From NCBI GenBank assembly GCA_024803745.1, contig JANJXV010000004.1:54378358-54442357 (forward strand): a DNA stretch of 64,000 nucleotides, written 5' to 3'. Positions 10,271 through 20,080 of this stretch are shown here, in pieces (the stretch's first letter is position 1; each line of letters opens with the position of its first letter). The notes below the pieces were generated by a model. The model saw only the letters and a list, made by a program, of their open reading frames with translations. It did not search any database and was not told the origin of the DNA. Source of the DNA: Megascapheus bottae (Eukaryota > Chordata > Mammalia > Rodentia > Geomyidae). The translations under genes and the position numbers were made by a program.

Positions 10271-10465
10271 CCCTTTCCCTTTCCTTTCCCTTTCCCTTCC
10301 CTTCCCTTCCCTTTCCTTTCCCTTTCCCTTCCCTTCCCTTCCCTTTCCTTTCCTTTCCTTTCCTTTCCTTTCCTTTCCTTCCTCCTTGCTTTCCTCCTCC
10401 TCCTCTCCCCCTCCTCCCCTCTGCCCCCTCCCTCTTTCTCTTCCTTTCTCTCTCTCTTTCTTTTT
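10271..10465. repeat. Degenerate CCCTT/CCTTT and CT-rich tract
   Basis: Continuation of the hexamer into 5- and 6-base variants ((CCTTT)n at about 10345-10380), then irregular CT-rich sequence merging into the SINE tail. Confidence 0.95.
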
Positions 10466-10649
10466 GCCATTCCTGGGGCTTTTATCAGGGCCTGAGCACT
10501 GTCTTTGGTCTTTTCCCTCAAGGGTAGCACTCTTCCACTTGAGCCACAGCACCACTTTGGACTTTTTTATGTATGTGGTACTGAGGAATCAAACCCGGGT
10601 CTTCATGCATGCTTGGCAAACACGCTAGCACTGGGCCGAACTCCTGGCC
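10466..10649 (-). mobile_element. IDL-Geo SINE
   Basis: Antisense copy. Its 3' tail points toward the hexamer tract, which probably grew from that tail. Confidence 0.9.
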
Positions 10650-10725
10650 TTACTGTATTTTATTTGTGAGTTCCCTTTTCAGATCCTTCCCAATTTTCTG
10701 TTGGGTGTTTATCTTTTTCTTTTTT

Positions 10726-10919
10726 CCTCCCCCCCCCCCCGCCCAGTCCTGGGATTTGAACTCAGGGCCTGAGCATTTGGACTTTCTCAAGGCTAGAGCT
10801 CTACCACTTGAGCCACAGGGCCACTTGCAGTTTTTTCTGTTTATGTGATGCTAAGGAAAAGAACCTGGGGTCTTTGTGCATGCTAGGCAAGCACTCTACC
10901 ACTAGGCCAAACTCTAGGC
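10726..10919 (-). mobile_element. IDL-Geo SINE
   Basis: Antisense copy preceded by a C run at about 10728-10740. About 15 bp are missing from the Geo half. Confidence 0.88.
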
Positions 10920-11065
10920 CTGTATTTTCAATTTTTATGAGATTTTTTTTGTCTCATTGGGGTACTGTCACACATTTACTTTTTTAGCATTTTTTTCTAG
11001 TACACAGATATTCAAATACATTTTAGTTTTCAGTACCCTCATTTTATTGTATTTATTATAGTTGT

Positions 11066-11516
11066 TGGTTTTTTTTTTTTGTTTTTTTTTTTTTTTGGTC
11101 AGGGCCTGGGTGCTGTCCAGCTCTTTTCTTTTCTTTTCTTTTTTTTGCCAGTCCTGGGCTTGAGCTCAGGGCCTGAGCACTGTCCTTGGACTTTCTCAAG
11201 GCTAGAGCTCTACCACTTGAGCCACAACACTATTTCCAGCTTTTCTATGTATGTGGTACCGAGGAATCGAACCCGGGTCTTTGTGCATGCTAGGCAAGCA
11301 CTCAACCACTAGGCCAAACTCCCGGCCCTTGTCCAGCTCTTTTTGCTCAGGCCTAATGCTTTACCATTTAAGCCACTGTGCCACTTCTGGTTTTCTGGTG
11401 GTTAATTGGAGATGAGTCTCACAGTTGTTCCTGCCAGGTCTGGCTTTGAACCACAGTTCTTAGATCTGAGCCTCCTGATTAGCTTGGATTGCAGGTATGA
11501 ACCCTTAATGACTGGC
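11066..11516 (-). mobile_element. B1-dID-type SINE interrupted by an IDL-Geo SINE
   Basis: Host SINE pieces lie at 11066-11127 and about 11330-11516. The break carries a 14-bp duplication TGTCCAGCTCTTTT (11114-11127 and 11330-11343). Confidence 0.9.
11128..11329 (-). mobile_element. IDL-Geo SINE nested in a B1-dID SINE
   Basis: Close to consensus, with intact ccgaggaatcgaacccgggtctttg. It is younger than the SINE it interrupts. Confidence 0.92.
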
Positions 11517-11838
11517 TCATTATGTTTTTTTTTTTTTTTTGCAATATAAATAATAAAATAAGGGAGAAAAGGCTCTGAATAGCATTTTCAGATGTTTACT
11601 GTAGTTTACGACTGAACTAATGTTTGTTAAGCGCTTGTCACTTCTAGGTGATATGTGCAGAGTGTCAGCATTGCTTAGATTATGGAGAAAATCTTATCTC
11701 CTATACTGGTGGGGATTTATTGGAAAATGTAAGAGACCTTTAAGTAAAAACAACTCTAAAAGGGAGACATTTAAGTAAGACCAGTCCTATGGCTCTAAAA
11801 GAGAAGTAAGTTACTGCTAATTAAACAAGTGGGCGAGA
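11517..11838. other. Intron sequence, no recognised element
   Basis: Poly-T at 11526-11540, then unique-looking AT-rich sequence. Confidence 0.5.
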
Positions 11839-12044
11839 TTTTTTTTTGTTTTGTTTTGCTAGTCCTAGGGCCTGAACTCAGGGCTTGGGCCATGTCCTTG
11901 AATTTTTTTCTCTCAAGGCCAACATCTACCACTTGAGCCATAGCACCACTTCTGCCTTTTTCTGTGTATGTGGTACTGGGGAATTGAACACATGGCTTTG
12001 TGCATGCTAGGTGAGCACTCTACCCCAAGGCCACACTGCTAGCC
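11839..12044 (-). mobile_element. IDL-Geo SINE
   Basis: Antisense copy with a (GTTTT)n-like tail. Confidence 0.88.
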
Positions 12045-12658
12045 TCAAGAGATGTTTTGTATAGGAGCTTGCATTAGAAATGGTTTGTTGTAGAAAAAGA
12101 TTTTTAATGGACATGATTTTTAGGGCATTACAGGCAGGAAATATTGATAAAAAATTAGATAAGTAACTGCGTATAGATTTAGCTTGGTAACCCTATTTTC
12201 AACCCAGACTTGGATGGCTGAGCGCATCATAATACTTGTGAGGTTTTAAAATAGCAATATGATTCATGATGTCAATTTACTTTGGGCCAGAATTATAGTT
12301 ACCATATCTGTTTTTCCAGTTAGTTAATTAAAATAGTCCTCTGGCTCGAGTTTCCTGTTTTGTTTTTTTTACCCTGCATTTTCATTTGCAAATTGTTTTT
12401 GTAAAATTCCAAATCTAAGAATAACTCAAATCACTTAATTGTCTGCCTGTTGGATATGAGCACTGAAGTTTTATTTGCTAAATTATGTTCCTTGACCCAC
12501 AAAATGTAGAAAATAGGAATGTAGTAAGATGGCAATAATTCACCTGAAACAAATAAAATTTAATCAATTTAATATTGAGACTGAGGGGAAGATATAGTAA
12601 TTAATCATTAAAATTACTAGCAAGACTTATAGAACTGTATGCCTATTAACTATTAATT
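12045..12658. other. Intron sequence, no recognised element
   Basis: About 610 bp of AT-rich sequence with no repeat or coding signal I recognise. Confidence 0.55.
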
Positions 12659-12945
12659 TTTTTTTTGTTGTTGTTGGGGCATGGATCTTGAGTCCGCCTG
12701 GGCATTTGTCTCTGAGCTCTTCAGCTCAAGACTACCACTTTACCCCTGGGCCTGGGTATTGTCTCTGAGCTCTTCAGCTCCAGGCTACCGCCCTACCCTT
12801 GAGCCAAGCCCCACTTCCATTTTCTGGAGGCTAATTGGAGATAAGAGTCTCATGTGCTTTTGTGTCTGGGTTGTCTTTGAACCTTGATCCTCAGATATCA
12901 GCCTCCTGAGTAGCTAGGATTATAGGCGTGAGCCACCACACCAAC
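12659..12945 (-). mobile_element. B1-dID-type SINE with duplicated right monomer
   Basis: The right-monomer block (cctgggca...tctctgagctcttcagctc...ctac) occurs twice in tandem at about 12700-12750 and 12752-12800, making the element longer (about 285 bp) than the standard form. Confidence 0.9.
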
Positions 12946-13152
12946 TTTTTTATTTTGAAAACTTTTCAGGCCTTTTTCATTTTACAAGTAGGCCCTCTAG
13001 GGGAATAGGGGTTTTATAGCTAAACTCATACCTCTTTTAGCTTTTCCAGAATCTTGGTGTTTTCTTGGTTATCTTATAAATTAAAAAAAATATTTTATTG
13101 CAAATAATCTATTTGGACCTATGGTTTATTCTTAGTATTGTTATTGTTATTA

Positions 13153-13366
13153 TTTGGTTAGCTGTGGGGCTTGAACCTAGGCCTGGGCACTGTCTCTAAG
13201 CTTTTTTGCTCAAGGCTGTCTATCAGTTTAAGCAACAGTACCATTTCTGATTTATTTTCTAGTGGTTAATTCTAGGTAAGACTCTCATGGATTTTGTTTT
13301 TGCCTGGCTTGGCTTTAAACTGCAATCCTCAAATTTCAGGATTATAGGCATGAGTCACTGGCACCA
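13153..13366 (-). mobile_element. B1-dID-type SINE
   Basis: Antisense copy missing part of the B1 half (ctcaaatttcaggattataggcatgag). Confidence 0.82.
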
Positions 13367-13472
13367 TGATTTGGTTATTTGTTTTTAAAGCTTACTTGAT
13401 TAGTTATTCTTTTTTGCACTTGTTTTGTTACCTGATAATGTATTTCTTTTTGGCATTTAAAAACAATTTGTA

Positions 13473-13671
13473 GGGCTGGAGTTTGGCCTAATGATAGATT
13501 GCTTGCCTAGCATGCATGAAGAAGCAGGTTCTATTCCTTGGTACTACATACATAGAAAAATCTACAAGTGGTGCAGTGGCTCAAGTGGTAGAATGCTAGC
13601 TTGAGAAAGCCCAAGGACAATGCTTAAGCCCTGAGTTCAAGGCCCAGGACTGGCCCCCCTCACAAAAAAAG
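13473..13671 (+). mobile_element. IDL-Geo SINE
   Basis: Sense copy starting gggctggagtttggcctaatg and ending in a short A tail. Confidence 0.9.
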
Positions 13672-13810
13672 ACTAATTTTTAAAGGAAAACATTGTTGCT
13701 CATTTATCAGGTAATTTAGGAAATTCTGTAATGTTTGCCATTTAAAACTTAAAAGTTCACTTAACTGAAGAGAACAATTGGAATCTATTATTGCTAAAAT
13801 TTTTATTTAG

Positions 13811-13942
13811 TGTGTGTGTGTGTGTGTGTATGTGTTTAATTGGAGATAAGATTCTCACAAATTTTCCTGAGGATCTATGATCCTCAGATCTCAGCCTCTT
13901 GAGCAGCTAGGATTCCAGGTGTTTGCACCATTGGCATCTGCC
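13811..13942 (-). mobile_element. TG repeat plus B1 half of a B1-dID-type SINE
   Basis: (TG)9 at 13811-13828 joins the linker and B1 half. The right monomer is missing. Confidence 0.75.
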
Positions 13943-14514
13943 TTCATTTTTTAAATTTTGTACTTACCTGTTGGCATTTCTGGGTTATTCTCCAGTATGC
14001 AGCTCTGATATCTATGACAATATATGATATATAAAAAGGAATCCCAGGGAACTTAGCACTATATCATTTTGATGTATCCCTGAGTCTCTTTCTAGTCTGC
14101 CAGCCACCTGTTTTGCTAGCACTTTCTTATTACACAAAATGCTTAGACAAAAATATTTAAGTGAAAGTATTTCTGCAAAAAGTTGTTGGCAAATGTGACT
14201 TAATTTATATCAAGTGTTTGGCTTAAGTAAAATGTTTATAGCTTGACATTCAGGAAAAGAACTGCTAATGACTTCTTAAAATAACAAAAATATTTTTTTC
14301 AATTATTGTGTAATAAAAATTAATTTTAGATGACTCTATAGATTTTCTGTCCTGCAGTTACAGGGGGAAACCTGCATACTTTCTTAGGAAGAATATAAGG
14401 AAAAACAATTTCAATCCAAAAACATACTAAGAGTTAAAAATGTTACAAAGTCCTGCATTTTATACCTTTAATATTTTAGGCTCCTGTTTCTAACAGCGAA
14501 GAATTTCTTTAGAC
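13943..14514. other. Intron sequence, no recognised element
   Basis: AT-rich; nothing recognised. Confidence 0.5.
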
Positions 14515-14711
14515 TTTTTTAAACCAGTGTTGGAGTTTGAACTCAGGAACTAGGCATTGGCCTTGGACTTTCTCAGGGCTAGCACAAGCACTCTACCACT
14601 TGAGCTACAGAACCACTTCGGTCTTTTCTGTGTATGTAGTACCAAGGAATGGAATCTGGGGCTTTGTGCATTCTAGGCAAATACTCTACCACTAGGCCAT
14701 GTTCCCAGGCC
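14515..14711 (-). mobile_element. IDL-Geo SINE
   Basis: Moderately diverged antisense copy. Confidence 0.87.
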
Positions 14712-14846
14712 CTCTTTGGAATTTTTAATGACTTTGGTGATCTTATGGAGTGACTATATAGGAACTAAAATTAAAATAAGATTGTCATTTGTAGTTACAT
14801 GATTAAGGTAGTGGGCCTAGCACAACAATTAAAAGTAATAGAGAGG

Positions 14847-15050
14847 GCCGGGAGTTTGGCCTAGTGGTTAAAGTGCTTGCCTAGCATGCACGAAGACCCG
14901 GGTTCGATTCCTTGGTACCACATACATAGAAAAAAGCTGGAAGTGGTGCTGAGGCTCAGGTGGTAGAACTTTAGCCTTGAGAAAGTCCAAGGACAGTGCT
15001 CAGGCCCTGAGCTCAAGCCCAGGACTGGCAAAAAAAAAAAAAAAAAAAAA
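14847..15050 (+). mobile_element. Near-consensus IDL-Geo SINE with intact A and B boxes
   Basis: Probably the best-preserved sense copy. The tRNA-derived left half has an A-box region (tggcctagtggtta) and a consensus B box (gggttcgattcc). It is followed by catacatagaaaaaagc, the Geo monomer and a run of 20 A. Target duplication aagtaatagaga flanks it (about 14833-14845 and 15050-15062). Confidence 0.94.
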
Positions 15051-15060
15051 GTAATAGAGA

Positions 15061-15341
15061 AGCCTGGCCTACTGGCTCACACCTATAATCCTAGCTATTC
15101 AGGAGGCTGAGATCTGAGGATCAAGGCACCAAAGGACCTGAGACTCTTATCTCTAGTTAACCTCTAGAAAAGGGGAAGTGGGGCTTGGTCCAGGGGTAGG
15201 GTGGTAGCCTGGAGCTGAAGAGCTCAGGGACAGTGGCCAGGCTCAGGGATAGGGTGGTAGCCTTGAGCTGAAGAGCTCAGGGACAGCACCCTCGCCCAGT
15301 TCAAGCCCCATGACCCACCCAAAAAACAAAACAAAACAAAA
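15061..15341 (+). mobile_element. B1-dID-type SINE with duplicated right monomer
   Basis: Sense copy. The block agggtggtagcct(t)gagctgaagagctcagggacag appears twice (about 15199-15235 and 15249-15287). It ends in (AAAAC)n. Confidence 0.92.
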
Positions 15342-15558
15342 CGATAGTGACTAAACAAGCCCCTGTTTTGTTTAATGATCTTCAATTACAGAATTTAAAA
15401 ATTTGTTTTCTTTAGCCTTAAATAATGTCTTAAATGTCAAACATAAAATACAATTTAGTTAATTCAAATAAAAAACAATGAGAATACCCTATCTTAAATT
15501 TTATGTTAATATACTAAATATATATAATGAATTCTTAAAGTGTTGATGAGTGCCTTGA

Positions 15559-15859
15559 TGTTGCCGTCCTTCTCGGATGTCCATCTGGTGGGTAAGATGG
15601 CGACAGAGCCCAGAGTAATACAGACCCCAGAGATCAGACTCTCAGTGCAAATCTAAATTTATTCCACGTGCTCACTAAATACAAATGGAGTGGTCGCAGT
15701 CATGTCATCAATTAGGGATGACCTTCAGCCAGTGGTGTCCTGAGACACGCCCCACTTGTTCCAGGTGGGTGGGGCCAGGCGCCCTCTGGCTCCTGACTGC
15801 TTGCTTCACTGAGTGTGTAGTGATTAAGGGCATATAGCAAGCAGCAGGGTTCCCCCACA
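15559..15859 (-). mobile_element. Solo LTR (301 bp) close to RNGTT exon
   Basis: The + strand begins TGTTGCCGTCC and ends TTCCCCCACA. It is flanked by CCTTGA (15553-15558) and ACTTGA (15860-15865), a 6-bp target duplication with one mismatch, as expected for a class II (ERVK/IAP-like) LTR. An AATAAA signal lies on the minus strand (complement of 15658-15663). No internal retroviral sequence remains. It ends 138 bp upstream of the exon at 15998, antisense to the gene. Confidence 0.82.
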
Positions 15860-15997
15860 ACTTGATATGGATATAAGTATTTTTTGAAAAATTATCAAGC
15901 TGTATACTTGTGATTGATGGCTTTCTATATGTATGTTATGCTGTAAACAAATGGAAAACATTGCTATTAATGTTCAAATTTTTTTTTCCTGCTTTAG

Positions 15998-16069
15998 GAA
16001 ATGATAATTGACAGAGTAAATGGACAGACTGTTCCTAGATATTTGATATATGACATAATTAAATTCAAT
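15998..16069 (+). CDS. RNGTT: mRNA capping enzyme, guanylyltransferase exon with motifs III and IIIa
   Basis: Exon of 24 codons bounded by tttag|GAA and AAT|gtaagt, phase 0 at both ends. Its first codon supplies the Glu of motif III (DG from the previous exon plus E here). The end of the exon holds motif IIIa ([10 protein letters not shown]), which lines the guanosine pocket in nucleotidyltransferases. About residues 345-368 of the vertebrate protein by my recollection. Compared with the human sequence as I remember it, Gln-Ala has become Gln-Thr in NGQTVPRY. No stops. The acceptor tract is T-rich (ttcaaatttttttttcctgctttag). A solo LTR ends 138 bp upstream. Confidence 0.96.
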
Positions 16070-16171
16070 GTAAGTACCTTTTGTAATTTATAAAGTGTAT
16101 ATTTTGTAAAAGTTGTCATTGAAACAATAGTTCACATGGTATGGCTAGTAGCTACACTGGAAAATAATCAG

Positions 16172-16385
16172 GTGTTTTCTTTTCTTTTCTTTCTTTCTTT
16201 TTTTTTTTTGTGTGTGTACTGGTACTGGGACCACAAGGTCACTTGGCTTTTTCATTTGTGACTGATACTCTACCACTTAAACCATTCCTCTAGTTCTGGC
16301 TTTTTGCCTATTATTTGGAGAGAAGAGTCTCAGATCTCAATCTCAGATCTCAAGGATTACAGATGTGAGGCACTGATGCCTGGCC
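16172..16385 (-). mobile_element. Diverged B1-dID-type SINE
   Basis: Antisense. It retains cactctaccacttaaacc-like, ggagagaagagtctcagatct and gattacagatgtgaggcac blocks. It contains a local repeat of tctcagatctcaa. Confidence 0.7.
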
Positions 16386-16964
16386 ATATCAGACATTTAA
16401 AAAGTGTTTTTTTTTTTTTTACTTTTGAGTAGTTATATAAAGGAGTTGCCATTCAACAAAGCAGTTTATGAATATAGTATGTCACCCCTTCTAACATTTT
16501 CATCTGAAGCTCTCAACCCATTCCTTCCCTCGTTTTCCTTAAATTTTAGGCTTGGAAAACATTATGTTAAGTGAAGTAAGCCAGACCCAGAGAAATACAG
16601 GTTATTGGTTTCCCTCATTTGTGGTAGCTGGAATGTGCCTATGAATTTATAAGTAAACACACTGGGTAGTATGCAAGTGGTTACAAATGAATTAACTGAA
16701 GGATAATAGACTCTTAAGAGAGCTCAAATAGTATAATTCTTTAGAAAGACTGAGTCAAAGCCCAACAAAATAAGTACTGGAAATGAGTACTTGCAAGGAA
16801 GTGGAATTGGGGCCAAGGGGAGAAAGGTAGACCAGTGAAGGGGGAAAATAGTCAAGAATTCATTATATGTAACACAAAATTGAGAAAAATGAGGGTAGGG
16901 GAGGAGGGTAGAATGAGTGAGAAAAGTTGACAGATCAAGATGTATTGTACAAATATCAGACATT
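16386..16964 (-). mobile_element. L1 3' end with 5' inversion (twin priming)
   Basis: Flanked by a perfect 12-bp duplication ATATCAGACATT (16386-16397 and 16953-16964). The left part (about 16407-16550) is an antisense L1 3' UTR ending in poly-T. The right part (about 16551-16952) runs in the opposite direction, with the end of L1 ORF2 (encoding a segment like NIMLSEVSQTQ) readable on the + strand followed by 3' UTR. One pair of target duplications around two opposed L1 pieces is the classic result of twin-primed reverse transcription. The ORF2 piece is non-functional. Confidence 0.85.
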
Positions 16965-17007
16965 GTTAGGAAATAAGTATTAGGAGACTGAGTGTAAACT
17001 GATTGTA

Positions 17008-17106
17008 GGGTTTTGTTTTGTTTGTTTGGTGGTACTAGAATTTGAACTCTAGTGCCTTGTACTTTTGCTAGGCAGGCTTTCTACTACCTGAGCCCTACCA
17101 TAGCCT
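17008..17106 (-). mobile_element. Old ID-like tRNA SINE
   Basis: Contains ggtggtactagaatttgaactct, gctaggcaggctttctactacctgagcc. Monomeric and diverged. Confidence 0.65.
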
Positions 17107-17546
17107 GATAATGATATATTGAATGTTCAACATGGAAACACCTTCATGTCACATAAATGCAAACAGAAAACTTCAGTAAAATAAAATACCTGAAAATAAA
17201 ATGTAACCTTGATATAGAAAATTGAAATTTTGTTTTCTACCTATTCCCCACAGTTTTAGACTAGCTAAAAATCTGTTTCCTTGTTCACCTTCAGTTACAA
17301 TGTGAATCTCTAAATTATGTAATTCCTGTAAATGTAAGAAACTCAGTAGTGCAGTAGTGTACATTTGTGAAAAGATGTAATCATTCTTCTAGATGTATAG
17401 TATTCAAATTATATAAGTATTAAACTAGACTGGAAAGTTGAGAGATTTTAGAATTAAATGTTATTTTAAGCTTGATAAGAATATTTTTTTTCTTTTCTGT
17501 CTCCCTCCCTTCCTCCTTCCCTCTCGCCCTTTCGCCCTCTCTTTCC
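17107..17546. other. Intron sequence ending in a CT-rich tract
   Basis: No recognised repeat until the CT-rich stretch at about 17490-17546, which forms the tail region of the next SINE. Confidence 0.5.
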
Positions 17547-17745
17547 TTTTTTTTTTTTTAAACCAATCCTGGGCATTGAACTCAGGGCCCGGGCACTGTC
17601 CTTGGGCTTTCTCAAGGCTAGGGCTCTACCACTTGAGCCACAGCACCATTTCTGGCTTTTTCCTTTGTCTGTGGTACGGAGGAATTGAGCTTGGGTCTTC
17701 ATGCATGCTAGGCAAGCACTCTACCATTAGGCCAAACTCCTGGCC
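17547..17745 (-). mobile_element. IDL-Geo SINE
   Basis: Antisense, well preserved (taggcaagcactctaccattagg). Confidence 0.9.
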
Positions 17746-17812
17746 CTTCCTTTCTTCCTTTTTAAAGAATATATATGAAGGTCTCATAAGCTAGAACTTG
17801 GATCTTTTTGTC

Positions 17813-17860
17813 GAGGCTGAGTTCAAGCCCATAACCCACAAAAAAAGAAAAATAAAGATT
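17813..17860 (+). mobile_element. 3' end of a B1-dID-type SINE
   Basis: Only the last part (aggctgagttcaagcccataacccac) and the A-rich tail remain. Confidence 0.6.
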
Positions 17861-18030
17861 AGACTATTCTGAAAAGGATTAATTTTGAAAATATAGTAAA
17901 ACTAGAAGATAATGAAGTTTCTTAACTTGTACCTTCTTAAAGTTGAATTGTCCTTGAAATACAGAAGTTCAACACCCCCAAAATGAAGATAGGTACATTG
18001 AAAATTAAAAAGAAAAAGATGCTTTTAGTT

Positions 18031-18095
18031 GAAGACATGGCTCAACAGGAAGAGCACCTGCTAGCAAGCAGAAGCTCTAAAAGAATGCCGTTATG
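18031..18095 (+). mobile_element. Old ID-like tRNA SINE fragment
   Basis: Faint tRNA-like match: gacatggctcaacaggaagagcacctgctagcaagcag. Confidence 0.45.
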
Positions 18096-18518
18096 TAACT
18101 GAGATAAATGTAATCCTGAGTTTCACAGTTTTAACATATATATATAGGTATATATATATGTATAATATTAGCATGGAACTAGCTAGTCTTTTACTGGTAT
18201 CCTTTCTTGGCTTATTAACTTGCCAGCCTTTTCCTTGTTACCATGTACTTAGGTTTTCATTCTTGGTGATGATGATGTAGCTTTTATAGAGTAGTTCACA
18301 CATGGACTGTGTGTGTGTATGTGTGTGTGCATTCCCTAGCATTTTCTCAATAAATAGACAACTATATACCTTTCACTAAAGAGAGAATGTTGAACATCTC
18401 TTAAATAATTTCTCTAGAATTTGGTCGAATAATTATTCCTTTGAATTAATCTAAATTGGCAAGTGGAAAAATAAAGAAGTGATGAGAGAATTATATAGAG
18501 AAGTCATTTTCTTTTTAG
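18096..18518. other. Intron sequence with two short microsatellites
   Basis: TA-rich repeat at about 18136-18166 and TG repeat at 18308-18330. Otherwise unassigned. Confidence 0.55.
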
Positions 18519-18714
18519 GCCGGGAGTTTGGTCTAGTGGCAGAGTGCTTGCCTACCATGCACAAAGACCTGGATTTGATTACTTGGTACTGCATACATAG
18601 AAAAAAGTCGGAAGTGGTGCTGAGGCTCGAGTGGTAGAGCTCTAGCCTTGAGAAAGTCCAAGGACAGTGCTCAGGCCCTAAGCTCAAATCCAGGACCGGC
18701 AGGAAGGAAAAAAA
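18519..18714 (+). mobile_element. IDL-Geo SINE with target-site duplication
   Basis: Sense copy. AAGTCATTTTCTT is present before (about 18502-18514) and after (about 18715-18727). Confidence 0.92.
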
Positions 18715-18728
18715 AAGTCATTTTCTTG

Positions 18729-19128
18729 ATTTTTTTTTTGGCCAGTTCTAGGGCTTGAACTCAGGGCCCCCAGACACTTTTTTTTTTCTTTTTGCCAGTC
18801 CTGGGCTTAAGCTCAGGGCCAGAGAACTGTCCTTGGATTTTTCTCAAGGCTAGAACTCTACCACTTGAGCCTCAGCACCACTTCTGGCTTTTTCTAAGAA
18901 TGTGGTACCAAGGAATCGAACCCGGGTCTTTGTGCATGCTAGGCAAGCACTCTACCACTAGGCCAAACTCCAGGCCCCTTGGACACTTTTTACTTTAGGC
19001 TAGTGCTCTACCATTTGAGCCACAGCGCCACTTTAGGCTTTTTCTGTGTATGTGGTGCTGAGGAATTAAACCCTGGGCTTTGTATATGGTAGGCAAGCAC
19101 TTCTTCCACTAGGCCATACTCCTGACCC
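18729..19128 (-). mobile_element. IDL-Geo SINE split by a second IDL-Geo SINE
   Basis: Outer copy at 18729-18782 and about 18979-19128. The junction repeats (A/G)GACACTTTTT at 18772-18782 and 18981-18991. Confidence 0.9.
18783..18978 (-). mobile_element. Nested, younger IDL-Geo SINE
   Basis: Close to consensus (aaggaatcgaacccgggtctttgt). Inserted in the same orientation inside an older copy of its own family. Confidence 0.92.
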
Positions 19129-19245
19129 CAAAAAGTAATTGTCAAGTAAAGTTTACATATTACTCGAGTGATACTTTCTAGATTAATGTACTATGCTTTA
19201 TAGCTATGGCGATCATATGTGATATGCATCTATATGTATATATGT

Positions 19246-19392
19246 GTGGGTTTGATTCCTCAGTACCACATACATAGAAAAAAGCTGGAAGTGGTGCTGA
19301 GGCTCAAGTGGTAGAGCTCTAGGCTTGAGAAAGTCCAAGGACAGTGTTCAGCCCCTGAGTTCAAGCGCAGGACTGGCAGAAAAAAAAAAAAG
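19246..19392 (+). mobile_element. IDL-Geo SINE, 5'-truncated
   Basis: Begins at the B-box region (gtgggtttgattcctcagtacc), then the full Geo half and an A tail. Confidence 0.9.
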
Positions 19393-19521
19393 CACTCTAT
19401 CATTGTTATTAAGGGTTGCACAGGGATTATGGACTACTATATTTAGTATGACAGTCTTTATATTTGTGCTGATAAAATAGTAGTTAGTATTGAAATCTTA
19501 AAAGTTGTCTCTTTAATTCAG

Positions 19522-19686
19522 GCCCAGCCAGTTGGAGATTGTGATTTTAATGTTCGCCTACAGTGTATAGAACGAGAAATTATAAATCCTCGACATGAAA
19601 AAATGAAGACTGGGCTCATTGATAAAACACAGGAACCATTTAGTGTGAGAAATAAGCCATTTTTTGACATCTGTACTTCAAGAAAG
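19522..19686 (+). CDS. RNGTT: mRNA capping enzyme, guanylyltransferase exon between motifs IIIa and IV
   Basis: Exon of 55 codons bounded by ttcag|GCC and AAG|gtaaca, phase 0 at both ends, no stop. It encodes the stretch starting [19 protein letters not shown] and ending CTSRK, about residues 369-423 of the vertebrate protein by recollection. This region contains no signature motif; in the fold it links the GTP-binding half to motif IV. Compared with the human protein as I remember it, the first residue is Ala rather than Ser, and INPRHEK replaces ISPRHEK. Both are conservative and outside the catalytic motifs. Confidence 0.97.
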
Positions 19687-20070
19687 GTAACATTTATTTT
19701 TTGTTTTCTACTTCATGTATTATAATTCAGTTTGTTAGAAGAATATAAATGGCATTTGGCTCCTCACTTATCTTGACCTTTCCAGAAATGACTGGAATTG
19801 GATGTATCACTATTTTTACTAAACAGGTATGACTCCTAGTCTTGTCCTATTTAGTAGTGTTTTTAGTGTGGATACATAAACTAGGTTGCTTCTTTTTTTG
19901 ATTCATAGTCATTGGTTTTTATTCTGTTTTTAAGAAGACTATATACCCTATAAATACATTCACAATGAAATAGTTTTTTTAGACCTGGTTGGTCCTGCTT
20001 TTTCCTGAAAGCAAACAGTACTTGTTTTATATTCTTATATTTCTGTGATACATTGGTATATACACACAGT
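19687..20070. other. Intron start, no recognised element
   Basis: Unique-looking AT-rich sequence. Confidence 0.5.
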
Positions 20071-20080
20071 AAAGGTTTTC

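Noticed and set aside
9757..10555. Open frames of about 250 residues on both strands (proline-phenylalanine or arginine-glutamate repeats)
   Set aside because: They are translations of the (CCCTTT)n tract: a hexamer has no stop in any frame here.
14847..14925. tRNA gene (A and B boxes present)
   Set aside because: It is the tRNA-derived half of an IDL-Geo SINE followed by the Geo monomer, A tail and target duplication.
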